Notes under the pieces: generated by a model
The model's input: only the letters and a program-made list of their open reading frames with translations
The model's database searches: none
Told to the model about the DNA's origin: nothing
Shown: piece by piece, positions 13,801 to 21,500 of the stretch
Numbering within the stretch: the stretch's first letter is position 1
Layout of the letters: each line of letters starts with the position of its first letter
Position numbers and translations under genes: made by a program
Assembly: GCA_018105865.1 (NCBI GenBank)
Contig: CM030840.1
Location: 12,113,794-12,177,793, forward strand
DNA: 64,000 nt
Source: Metaphire vulgaris
Taxonomy: Eukaryota > Annelida > Clitellata > Crassiclitellata > Megascolecidae
Direction of reading: 5' to 3'

Positions 13801-16119
13801 AACCAGTAGATTTGAATGAAATAAGCTCTGTCTCGGCATAGAAATATCAATAAATTTGAATGAAATGAGGAAATAGATTATTTACTTGCTTTAGCTCCTT
13901 TTCATATAAAACAAAATTCCTTTGTAACTTCTAAATGGTGTAACAAAACAAGGATGTCTCCATAAAAACACCATATCTCTACCAAAAATGATCCAATTAA
14001 AAATTCTTGATATATTTTGTTTCAATTATAATCCCCTGTGAGTCTGCAGCTCATAAAAGATAGACTACCGTTCAAAAGTTTCAGCTGCAGAGCTTTGAAC
14101 AATTTTTTTGCTTTTTGAGGGGTGCTGTTTATGCTGTAGAGTGGACCCATAAATTCTACATATTTTGCATGGATGGTTAGAAAGGGAATAAAAATGAAGG
14201 AGAATGGTTGTATACCTCATCAATTTAGCTTTCATAAACCCGAGATATAGCAAATTAAAACTCACGAGTAGGAAAAGGCAGAAAAGTAATGAAGAGATGA
14301 AAAATTGTTTGGAAAGTCAACAACATCAGCATGAAAAACAAATGAAGATTAATGGAATGTATGGCATGGAGTGTAGCAACATATAGATGTAAAAACTGGA
14401 CTACCATCAAAAACAAAATCTGACAAAATTCTTGATTTATTTTGCTTCAATTACTTTGAAATATTTTCTCTCAGAACAATGCAAAGAATATCATGGACAG
14501 AAAACAAACAAATGAAGAAGTTATACCGTATATACTCGAGATAAAGTCGATCCGAGTATAAGTCGGCCCCTAGATTTTGGGTATTTGAAGGTGTCTAAAG
14601 TCATTGGCCCGGGAATAAGTCGAAGTGACGTCACCGCGGCGAAGCCTCTTGAGGTGATAGTGAGAGTCGGAACAATGGCGTACGCGAAGTGGGCATGTGG
14701 CGGCAGCGGCGCCATTGTTTTGATTGAAAAACTGCGTTTTAGCTTTGAACTATCGAGAAACTGAATGATTTTCACATTCCCAGATTGATTCCTGACGATT
14801 AAGAAAATTTTTAACCTGCTATTCACTCATTCTTGACAATATAAAAATTTTAATTACCGGTAATCTTGAATTTTTTTTATATTTATGTAGCGCCAATATT
14901 TAATTAATATTTATGTGGCGCCTATAAATTACCAATCTTAAAAGCGCTGATGTGAACTTTTATTTAGATGTCAGAGGCGTATGTTGAAAATAATTACGCA
15001 GTTAGCTAAATTAATTATTTTTGACATGCTATGTATGGAAACTTTACCCAACAGTTAGTGCCTCGAGTATAAGTCGAGGTCAGGATATATAACCTGTGAA
15101 TTGGCCTTAAATTTCTCGACTTTATCACGAATATATATGGTAAAAGAGCCAAGACCAAACAAAACTTCTTTCATATATGCCAAACACACAAGTTGACTTA
15201 TTTTGGTCACATACAAAGAAACACCAAAGATCAAAGATAACCTACAACAAACTATTCAACAAGGGATCGTGCCAGAAAAAAGAAAGAGAGGCCAGCCAAA
15301 CAGATGATGGGTGGACGATATAGAAGAGTGGACTGAAATAAGTACAACAGCAACAAAAGCATCAAAAGAAAGAACAGCCTGGAAATGCTTGATTCATAAA
15401 GACACCTTATCTCGGAAAATTGAAAGAGAGAGAGGAAATGATGATGATGATGATGATGATAGCAAATTTTAAAAAATACAAGCACTGCTTGACACTAATC
15501 AAAACAGACTTTCTCCGACCGAGGGTACTATGATTGCAAAGGCTATTTCTCTGCCAAATAAAATCCGATTTTTAAATTTCTTTAATTTGTTCCAAATGCA
15601 TTTCCCTACAACTTTACCGCTCACAGAAAATAGGTTATCCCTCAAAAATTCTAGCTGTTGATGGAAGTAGTTATGGCTAGAACTAGGACACAGTCACTCG
15701 GCATTCCCCTTCTCAGTTTCAATTGTGCATTAATACGCTCATTCCCACAGTGCAACATTAGCATCATCATCATCATCATCATCATCATTATCAATGTTTG
15801 ATTTTTAAAAGCAGCAATTGAGGATCATCTTTCGAAAGCTGTGGGGCGGAAGATGGCAGAGTTGGTTACGTGCTGGAGCGTCAGGCTGACGGAGCGGGTT
15901 CAAGCCCCGTTAGTGCCCCTAGTGTCTTTGACACAGGCAGTAATGCCTTCTAAGCCACTTTAAATCATGCTAAGTTAAAGTGTTTTCATCTTTGCATGTC
16001 CATACTTGTAGTGCAATCGAGAGCGATAAATGAGAAAATATGCGAATAAACAAGTAAAATTCTCACGCTTTACCTTTTAAAGCGGACTTTTTCCCGGAAT
16101 AAATTTTGTTCTTTACCAT
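247..16119 (-). CDS. C2CD3: C2 domain-containing protein 3 (centriole elongation factor), N-terminal part
   Basis: Sixteen minus-strand exons splice in phase into about 827 codons. In gene order they are 16074-16119, 12828-13008, 12262-12359, 11361-11469, 10609-10685, 10076-10251, 9118-9529, 8878-8992, 8165-8300, 7489-7614, 7167-7280, 6473-6749, 3841-4051, 2993-3111, 1648-1766 and 247-411. The identity rests on an N-terminal C2 module (STSLPPKINGQLRCYL, then SGPRQFVEYL) and a later C2 module (YYVEYQFPV, then ADAVEKWWKSALLFKLY) that match the order and wording of animal C2CD3. Known role: C2CD3 acts at the distal centriole and is needed for centriole elongation, distal appendages and primary cilia. 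The vertebrate protein is about 2,350 residues, so roughly the first third is here and the gene continues past the left edge. The middle exons are Ser/Arg-rich and poorly conserved. All introns are GT-AG, but the exon 7 donor (GTCGAA) is weak. Confidence 0.87.
412..1647. other. C2CD3 intron with long inverted repeat and TCAT microsatellite
   Basis: No exon was found here. A (TCAT)n run lies at about 518-547, followed by GGGCGCAAATTAAG, which resembles the end of a LINE 3' tail. Arms at 670-746 and 1240-1323 are inverted copies of one another (TTTGTACACTGAGTGGGAGC on the left). The interior has fragments such as GGGGTCACCAAACTACAGCC, typical of hAT non-autonomous elements. I could not fix a target duplication. 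Confidence 0.5.
1767..2568. other. C2CD3 intron: old LINE-like remnant
   Basis: The stretch from about 1890 to 2330 begins with a TATAGCGCCTC tail seen at the 3' ends of other LINEs in the window and continues as decayed sequence with no open frame. I see no exon and no clean boundary. It is probably an old LINE 3' region in minus orientation. Confidence 0.3.
2569..2895. mobile_element. hAT MITE with T-tract GCTCGTCA motifs
   Basis: The 327-bp element starts CAGTGGTGTAGTGAGG and ends with a related inverted terminus (CCTCACTATGTCACTGG plus a short extension). The 8-bp flanks CTGCAGCA and CTGCAGTA differ by one base, consistent with an old hAT target duplication. It contains two copies of a GACTTTTTTTGCTCGTCA-type motif shared with the element at 3178-3450. 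Confidence 0.65.
3178..3450. mobile_element. hAT MITE with perfect 8-bp target duplication
   Basis: The 8-bp sequence CAGTGGGT occurs at 3170-3177 and 3451-3458. The element begins CAGAGGCGTAACG and ends GCTACGCCACTG, an imperfect inverted pair of hAT type. It holds three GACCTTTTTTTGCTCGTCA-like motifs and a short TTAGGG/CCCTAA stretch at about 3241-3266. It is non-coding and sits between C2CD3 exons 13 and 14. Confidence 0.8.
4388..5890 (+). pseudogene. Decayed non-LTR retrotransposon (LINE reverse transcriptase)
   Basis: Antisense to C2CD3 in its exon 12/13 intron, broken frames encode LINE reverse transcriptase pieces: KIKLGKAAGFDRITIEHLL (palm entry), SALDISK-type block, LLYADDILLVS (YADD catalytic motif, about 5113-5145) and a C-terminal LPIVLYGMEA region. 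Frames are interrupted by at least three stops or shifts, so the copy is dead and 5'-truncated. It ends with AATAAAG and an (ATT)n tail at about 5888-5910, the usual LINE 3' end. The clade is uncertain. Confidence 0.75.
6312..6445. repeat. Near-perfect foldback (inverted repeat)
   Basis: Two arms of about 60 bases, separated by roughly a dozen, are nearly perfect reverse complements (outer ends GTTGTTCCCTCTGAG and CTCAGAGGGAACAAC). It lies only about 20 bp downstream of the C2CD3 exon 12 donor (GTAAGA at 6467-6472), inside the intron. Probably a foldback MITE; no target duplication was resolved. Confidence 0.75.
6473..10251 (-). CDS. C2CD3: C2CD3 exons 6-12: low-complexity linker
   Basis: Exons 10076-10251, 9118-9529, 8878-8992, 8165-8300, 7489-7614, 7167-7280 and 6473-6749 encode a long linker between the first and second C2 modules. 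It is rich in Ser, Pro, Lys and Arg, with runs such as SPRRKSRKSVKGRARKRSK in exon 12 that could be a nuclear or basic localisation signal. Short islands are conserved: LLTTLITKGSKLRNEMIISA in exon 8 and LHDTDLLDDLLYKS in exon 10 both have counterparts in vertebrate C2CD3. Every exon joins in phase. The exon 11 donor is ambiguous between GTGGTA and GTAAAT; the latter is used here. Confidence 0.8.
6750..7166. other. C2CD3 intron, nothing recognised
   Basis: AT-rich intron between exons 11 and 12. I see no open frame, repeat terminus or RNA motif. The neighbouring intron 7281-7488 is likewise plain. Confidence 0.5.
7718..7805. repeat. (AT)n microsatellite
   Basis: About 88 bp of alternating AT in the C2CD3 exon 9/10 intron, followed by imperfect TATAATAT sequence. 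The open frames over it are repeat artefacts. The rest of this intron (7615-8164) is AT-rich and featureless. Confidence 0.9.
8500..8665 (-). mobile_element. tRNA-derived SINE
   Basis: On the minus strand a degenerate pol III A box (GCTAGGGGAGTGGTAGCA, near 8634-8651) is followed by a B box (AGTTTGATACC, 8595-8605) and a body with GTTGACTCAGCC, CACTCGCTAGACGGC and CAAAATGAGTAGCAG. The same body is found at 40155-40345 and, more diverged, at 45165-45300, so this is one family. It sits in the C2CD3 exon 8/9 intron. Confidence 0.65.
9530..10075. other. C2CD3 intron, nothing recognised
   Basis: Intron between exons 6 and 7. It contains short GATGAT runs at about 9796-9850 but no element boundaries and no exon. 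Intron 10252-10608 is also plain. Confidence 0.4.
10609..13008 (-). CDS. C2CD3: C2CD3 exons 2-5: N-terminal C2 domain
   Basis: Exons 12828-13008, 12262-12359, 11361-11469 and 10609-10685 encode residues of about 16-170, the best conserved block in the window. Readable pieces are STSLPPKINGQLRCYL, ITHVRVLFWGEEGKGSLF, ARYGVRSGPRQFVEYLN, DMGTLVFEVLSSEKMILVGR and KVIISIEPIL. The alternation of hydrophobic strands is that of a C2 beta-sandwich, but I see no cluster of calcium-binding aspartates, as expected for the non-canonical C2 domains of C2CD3. The exon 3 acceptor was chosen by phase: the more obvious AG upstream, before TATTAATGC, puts a stop in frame, whereas AACAG|ACCAG restores the family sequence. 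Confidence 0.88.
11638..12100. mobile_element. pogo/Tigger-like MITE
   Basis: Flanked by TA, the element starts CCGTATATACTCGCACAG and ends with the imperfect inverted terminus CAAGTATGTACAG. Such CCGTATATACTCG termini on a TA target are typical of pogo/Tigger relatives; the element at 14526-15140 has the same kind of end. Inside is a ~100-bp direct duplication (TGTAAACAGCTTGGAG at about 11788 and 11886). It lies between C2CD3 exons 3 and 4. Confidence 0.6.
12537..12583. repeat. Short hairpin-forming inverted repeat
   Basis: ACTTTACCGACTTACT and AGTAAGTTGGTAAAGT pair over 15 of 16 positions around a 15-base loop. It is in the intron between C2CD3 exons 2 and 3. No function is evident. Confidence 0.6.
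12588..13320. repeat. Diverged direct repeat flanking C2CD3 exon 2
   Basis: About 140 bp at 12588-12735 and 13165-13320 are recognisably the same sequence in the same orientation (TGTGCAACTCTTAAC... and TGTACAACTCTTAAC..., both followed by TTATCAGACT and CAATATACCTT). Exon 2 (12828-13008) lies between them. No encoded product is seen; the repeat family is unknown. Confidence 0.6.
14245..15480 (+). pseudogene. RTE-like LINE C-terminus, split by a pogo-like element
   Basis: Plus-strand remnants encode the same C-terminal region as the LINE at 47258-57917: a LRTMQRISWTEKQTNEEV-like stretch before 14525, then FFHICQTHKLTYFGHIQRN, RKRGQPNR, WVDDIEEWTE and AWKCLIH after 15142, with stops in frame. 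A (GAT)n run at about 15436-15461 is the 3' tail. The middle (14526-15140) is a later MITE insertion. It lies in C2CD3 intron 1, antisense to the gene. Confidence 0.75.
14526..15140. mobile_element. pogo/Tigger-like MITE nested in a LINE
   Basis: TA-flanked. The termini are CCGTATATACTCGAGATA on the left and, read inward from the right, CCATATATATTCGTGATA. LINE coding sequence runs up to the left end and resumes after the right end, proving insertion. The interior contains GAGTATAAGTCG copies near both ends and a LINE-tail-like TATGTAGCGCC segment at about 14885. It encodes nothing recognisable. Confidence 0.7.
15843..15975 (+). mobile_element. tRNA-derived SINE
   Basis: A box TGGCAGAGTTGG (15854-15865) and B box GGTTCAAGCCC (15897-15907) are about 30 bp apart, as in tRNA genes, but the flanks do not fold into an acceptor stem. 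The head (GGAAGATGGCAG) matches the head of the SINE whose pieces lie at 45165-45293 and 47221-47232. It is in C2CD3 intron 1, about 100 bp from predicted exon 1. Confidence 0.65.
16074..16119 (-). CDS. C2CD3: C2CD3 exon 1, predicted start exon
   Basis: This 46-nt exon starts with ATG in a purine-rich context (GAAAAATGG) and encodes the basic peptide MVKNKIYSGKKSALK plus one base before a GTAAAG donor. One leftover base is what exon 2 needs (it begins GT in phase 1), and a short lysine/arginine-rich head before the SLPP motif is also seen in vertebrate C2CD3. No other ATG-donor pair between exon 2 and RPS4 looked as good. No promoter motif is evident; a hAT element begins about 170 bp upstream, at 16290. 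Confidence 0.55.
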
Positions 16120-16289
16120 TTTTCTTCACAAATATGTGACCAAAATTCAATTATGATCGGATTTTCTGGATAAATTAAACATCCAAATGTACGGATATCA
16201 GAGCCAATCGTTCAAATCTATGTTCAAATCCCAATCGTAGCGATAGCGACCAGTGTTGCCACTACACTATTGAAAAGCATATTAGACAG

Positions 16290-17159
16290 TAGGGCTGCGC
16301 TAACCGAGTAGTTTAGGAGTCGAGTAGGAGTCGAGTAGCTTAGCGAGTACTCGAGTACTCGCGTAAAAGCGGAAATACATGATTTGCAAACGTTACACGT
16401 CACATAATGCCTATTATTTGCCTCATGGCCCTCATTTAACCAAAGCAGACCATTAGATACAGTTCTTCTTCATGTGCCATGTATTGCTACGTCGGCGACC
16501 ATGGTTTTCCACTCTTCTCTGTTTCTGGCTTTCCTTATCAGTTCGATGTTGTCTGTAGTTCTTGTCGCTTCTCTTAGGCTGTCCGTAAACTTTATTCTTT
16601 GTCTTCCTCTTCCTCTTGCTCTTTTCCCTTCTATTTTTCCTGTTATGGCTAGATTTTCCAATCCGTCTTTTCTTATTAGGTGTCCAAAGAATTCAAGCTG
16701 CTGCTTTCTTATGGTTTTTAGCAATTTTCTTTTTGTACCAAAAGTTTTTAGTACTTCCTCATTGGTTATTCTTTCTGTCTGATTAGATACAGTTACATAT
16801 CAATTTTTCGGATATTCAAGCGTTTACAAATTTAGTATAAGAGAAGTTACAGAACAGAAACTATTTTACCGGTACTGGCAAAATATATGAGGTCTTCACT
16901 AGAGTTGGCCCACTGTGGACAACATCGTAACTAACAGGGGCATAACGAATAAGACTAAAACCTAAATAAGACTGATTAATAATTATTTGTAACAAATCAC
17001 GGTAGGCCAAATTTTAAAGAAATTCTTTGGTTATTCTTTATTTATCTATTCTATTCTTTGTGTAGTTATTCTATGCGAGTACTCGACTCCAAAAAAAATT
17101 ACTCGACTCCAATTTGGAGTCGAGTACTCGCGTTACTCGAGTTACTCGGCGCAGCCCTA
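16290..17159. mobile_element. hAT element (8-bp TSD) carrying a LINE insert
   Basis: TTAGACAG flanks the element at 16282-16289 and 17160-17167. The terminal inverted repeats begin TAGGGCTGCGC and are followed by GAGTCGAGTACTCG-type subterminal repeats. Without the LINE insert (16465-16781) it would be about 540 bp and non-coding, so it is non-autonomous. It lies just upstream of C2CD3 exon 1. Confidence 0.88.
16465..16781 (-). mobile_element. 5'-truncated LINE 3' end nested in the hAT
   Basis: The minus strand encodes a LINE reverse transcriptase C-terminus (KTIRKQQLEFFGHLIRKDGL, GKRARGRGRQR, REEWKTMVADVAIHGT) and ends in a short GAA-rich tail. The 13-bp sequence ATTAGATACAGTT flanks it at 16452-16464 and 16782-16794, the duplication expected from target-primed reverse transcription. 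It is younger than the surrounding hAT. Confidence 0.85.
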
Positions 17160-17299
17160 TTAGACAGACATTGACTAGAATAACTGTTTTTACTCGGTTC
17201 ATGAACTTGAGTAAACGTTGAAGTCCAGCAGAATAATTTCATAATGACAGTTGCTAAGGTTATGAAACAGCTCTGTTGGCAGTCCATGATTATATTGTT

Positions 17300-18060
17300 C
17301 AGACTATTGATGCTGGGAAAGTTACTGCTCTCTTACTTATTGACCTTTGATCCTGTTGATCATTCTATTCTTCATCGTCTTGAATAATGGTTTAGTTAGT
17401 ATATCTGACAATGCTTTACATTGGTTTTCTGTGTTGGAGTTGCCGGTTCAACCCCCCCAAGCTAACTTGGCAACTCTCCCAAAAATCGTATAGGGACTGT
17501 CTATTAATTACATCAACAATTTAGGGGTGTTTGAAAAGTCTAACAGTTGTTGACAGGGGGTCAAGAGAAGTTGACGTCAACAATTTCACTTTTTGCAAAT
17601 AATAAAAATAAGAAATTTCATGGAATACTACTTATTGCAATTTTAAAAAGCATGGCAAAAAGCTCATCACCACCACATTTTGACACTCAATGATCAAAAA
17701 AAATGGAAAAATGGTCATCAGTGCAAAAAATAATAACTTTATTATTGGGACCTGCCATTGAGCTGAGGGGAGGGTCAAAAGTTTTCGACATATTTTAATG
17801 GACAGCTCCACATCGGCTACATGCAGTTTTTGTCATTCATTGAATTTCAGACCTCAAATCCCCTCTACTCAAATTTCACAACTCCAACACTGGGTTTTCT
17901 TCATATTTACATCCCCACACTCAATCAGTGATAATAATGGCACTAGTTGTTCTTCAGTGTGTGGCCCTAAGCTTTGGAATTCATCACCAATATCACTTCA
18001 CATAACTAACAATTTATCATCTTTCAGATCTGGCCTTAAAACTTTACAATATCAATAATC
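17300..18060 (+). pseudogene. Fragmented L2/CR1-like LINE
   Basis: 17300-17445 resembles the start of an L2/CR1 reverse transcriptase (KVTALLLIDL and a diverged DxVDHSILHRL block). 17800-18058 encodes a C-terminus of the same type (SSVCGPKLWNSSPIS, NLSSFRSGLKTL). Between them is a DNA-transposon-like insert, and much of the LINE is missing. Dead copy in the C2CD3-RPS4 spacer. Confidence 0.6.
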
Positions 18061-18297
18061 ATTTCTACTACAGTATTAGTGTAGTCCAATTTGATACAAA
18101 GCTGCAAAACTAGCATCTACAGTACTGTACATCAGTAAATAATTACTGTACAGCAGTGTTGAAGTTGTGAAATTTGAGCTGAAGACTGAAATTCAATGCA
18201 TGACAGAAACTGCATATACCAGATATGATTTTTGGGAGGGTTGCAAAGTTAGCTGGGGGTCAACCCCCCAACCCACCCCCGGCAACTTGAACCCTGC
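17445..18297. mobile_element. Probable DNA-transposon fragments in C2CD3-RPS4 spacer
   Basis: GTTGCCGGTTCAACCCC at about 17452 and the inverted GGGGTCAACCCCCC...GGCAACTTGAACCCTG at 18240-18297 form an imperfect inverted pair. A second, smaller pair (GGGACTGTCTATTAATTA at about 17493 and TTTTAATGGACAGCTCC at about 17794) is reminiscent of Harbinger/ISL2EU-like ends. Boundaries and target duplications were not resolved. Confidence 0.4.
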
Positions 18298-18552
18298 TGT
18301 ACAGTACACTACGAAGATACAGTAGTGTATTAATAAGGACCATTTGTGCTGAAGACCAAGCAACAATTGCAAGAACCAGTGTAGAATACCAAATGCTGTA
18401 TAGTGTATACAGCAACTCTCAAAAGCCATGTAAAAATTTAAAAAAACACTCAGAGAGTTAAACAAAATTTATTCAAATTTTATACTCTCGAGAACCCAAA
18501 ACAGTCTCAGTTTTCATGGGTTTAAGATTAAAAAGTGGAGCACAGGATCTTT

Positions 18553-21500
18553 TTACTGCCTCGCTTGAATGCGGCGATCTCTTTCTTCTGCAATGGTCAG
18601 TCTGACACCTTTGTTTTTGAAGAGAGAAATCCACGGCTTGTTGCTTTTGCCAATAACAAAGACATTGTTCAATCTGAAAATAAACACATCAACAATTAAC
18701 AAATACAGTCTTACCGCATAATCTCACCCATATCGGCCAGAGATTCTATTTTGGCGAGGGCCGGTGACATAACTCAATTGCACAGATTGTACCTCTCTTT
18801 CTCAGGGCCTGATTCAGGTCCGAGTGGGCCTGGGGCTGAGAAAAAAAGGCAGTCGCCTATACTGAAAATCTCTGACCAGCAAAAAAGGGTATCTCCCTTC
18901 CAAATGGGCCGAGGGGCTACAGGCCTACAGCCCTCGCCTTAATATGGCCCTGCTCTTTCTTTCTCTCCCCCCATTTGTCTCAGTCTCTCTTTATCTCCCT
19001 CTCCTCTGCCTCTTGCTCTTCCCCTCTTGTGTGAATCCCCATTAGTGACAGGCAATTCACTTTCTGCGGAACTCCCGTCACTCAACCATACCGGCATAAG
19101 ACAATGGTGTGGACAAGATAACACGTGAAGACTGTATATCTAGAAATTATCAACAATTCAGCTAATTCATACCCAGCAAAGCACAAAATGCTTTTCTTAC
19201 TATTTACTAACTTATCTTTTAATATCTAGTCAATTACGTTTGAAAGAAGATCAGCAACCCTATTTCATTATCCAATAACCCCATTTTTAAGCAATCAAGG
19301 AGAAAGTGGGAGCCTATTTCACTCAAATAATGATGAAGTGCATAGAGACTGAATGGGTCACAACGCCAGATCTGAGTGATCATCACCAACACATTTATAT
19401 GCACACAACATTTTTTACAAATCATTAAAAGTTTCAAGCAATGTTGTTAACATTACGGATTGATGTGTCACAATAAACACACCAATATAGCGATGCAACA
19501 TTTCCTCTCCACAGTAAAAAACGCCAGAACAGCAACGCAACTGCGTATTCTGGAGCTGGACTGTGGCATTGGAAAACAAAGAATAAAGTCAGTCATACCG
19601 GTTGGAGTACAAGGGGGAATGTGCTTGGGATAGAAACCTACAAAAAGTCCTTGAGCCTTTTAAGGCTTGAACCCCACACCTAATGACTGGCCAATCAGTC
19701 CAGTCTTTTAATAGGAGTCCATTCAAATCAGATGCATAGAAACTGAATGGTCCACAAGGTTATGTTCTGAGCAGCCATTATTAACACAATTATATCCACA
19801 AGTCATTCCAAAAAATTATATAAAAATGTTAACCAATATGTTGTTAACATAACGAATTGATGTGTCACAACAAACACACCAATATAGCGATGCAACTTTT
19901 CCTCTCCACAGTATGAAACGCCAGAACAGCAACACAACTGCGTGTTCTGGAGCTGGACTGCGGCATTAGATTACAAACAATAAAGTCAGTCATACCGGGT
20001 GGCAAAACTGTGTCCTAACGAGTCCTTGATGTGAACAATGTCAAACGAGCCAGGGTGGCGTTCTCTGTGCGTAATCAATCCAACACGACCAATGTTGTGT
20101 CCACCGGTGATCATGCACACATTTCCTGAAATAGAAATTTAATATTAATAAGAACAATTTCAGCTGTTCAAATTACAAGACAATATTATTGCTGGTTGTG
20201 TACAAGATATGTATTACATCAAAACACTGATATGCAGTCAATTTAACACACTAACTGAATTACAGTGCAACATTATGTAGCTTATAATAAAGCAGTAATG
20301 CATCACTTCTTATCACCATCGAATTATTAAATCTTGCATGTCCAGTCACACTAGTCTGGTTTCACGCTTGGCAGCTATTTCCTTACAACTGTGCCTTCCT
20401 TTGTGCACCTATTTATTGATCCATCCATTTTTAAGCAAACCAAGAAGAAAGTAAGAATCTATTCCACTCAAATGGTGAAGCACATAGAGACTGAATGGGC
20501 TGCAATGCCCAATTTAAGCGGTCATCACCAACACATTTATATGTACATGTTATTTTTAACAATTAAAAGTTTCAAGCAATGTTGTTAACATTACGGATTG
20601 ATGTGTCACAATAAACACACCAAAATAGTGATGCAACAGTTACTCTCCACAGTAAAAAACGCCAGAAAACCAACGGAACTGCGTATTCTGGAGCTGGACT
20701 GTGGCATTAGATAACAAACAATAAAGTCAGTCATACCGGTTGGAGTACAAAGAGAAATGTGCTTGGAGAGAAACCGCCAAAAATCCTAGGCTCTATTAAG
20801 GCTTGAACCCTACACCTAATGACTGGCAAACCACTAGTCTTTTAACAGGAGTCCATTCAAATCAAATGCACAGAGACTGAATGGGCCACAAGGTCATGTT
20901 CTGAGCAGCCATCACTAACACATTTATGTCTACAAGCCATTCAAAAAATATAAAAGATTTTAATCAATATGTTGTTAACATAACGAATTGATGTGTCACG
21001 AATCGCACACACCAATATAGCGATGCAACACTTCCTCTCCACAGTATGAAACGCCAGAACAGCAACGCAACTGCATATTCTGGAGCTGGACTGTGGCCTT
21101 GGATATTAAACACTAAAGTCTTGTCAGCCATACCATATGGAAAAACTAATGACTGGCAAACAAGCTCAAATCACTATGCCAACAATCACCAAATTGATCA
21201 ACTTACCAGAATCAAACTTGATGAAATCGTCAATTTTCCCATTCTCGATGGTGATCTTAACTGTATCATTCACTTTGATCAAAGGATCTGGGTAACGAAT
21301 AGTGCGTCCATCACTGGTAACAATGCTTGGGACACCCTTCAGACCAACCATCACCTTCTTCACCTTACACAGCTTGTACTATTAACACAAATAAAATTTC
21401 CGTTCAAAACACTTTTTGCTTGAATTGGTACCACATTCATCATAATATAGAAAACTGTCAAAAATGCAGCCTTATTTCACATTCTTTGCAATTTAGGTAT

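Noticed and set aside
14521..14826. 101-codon minus frame
   Set aside because: It lies wholly within the pogo-like MITE and includes its terminal sequence; no transposase motif.
21046..21423. 125-codon plus-strand frame
   Set aside because: It overlaps RPS4 exon 5 and snoRNA copy D in antisense, and looks like no known protein.
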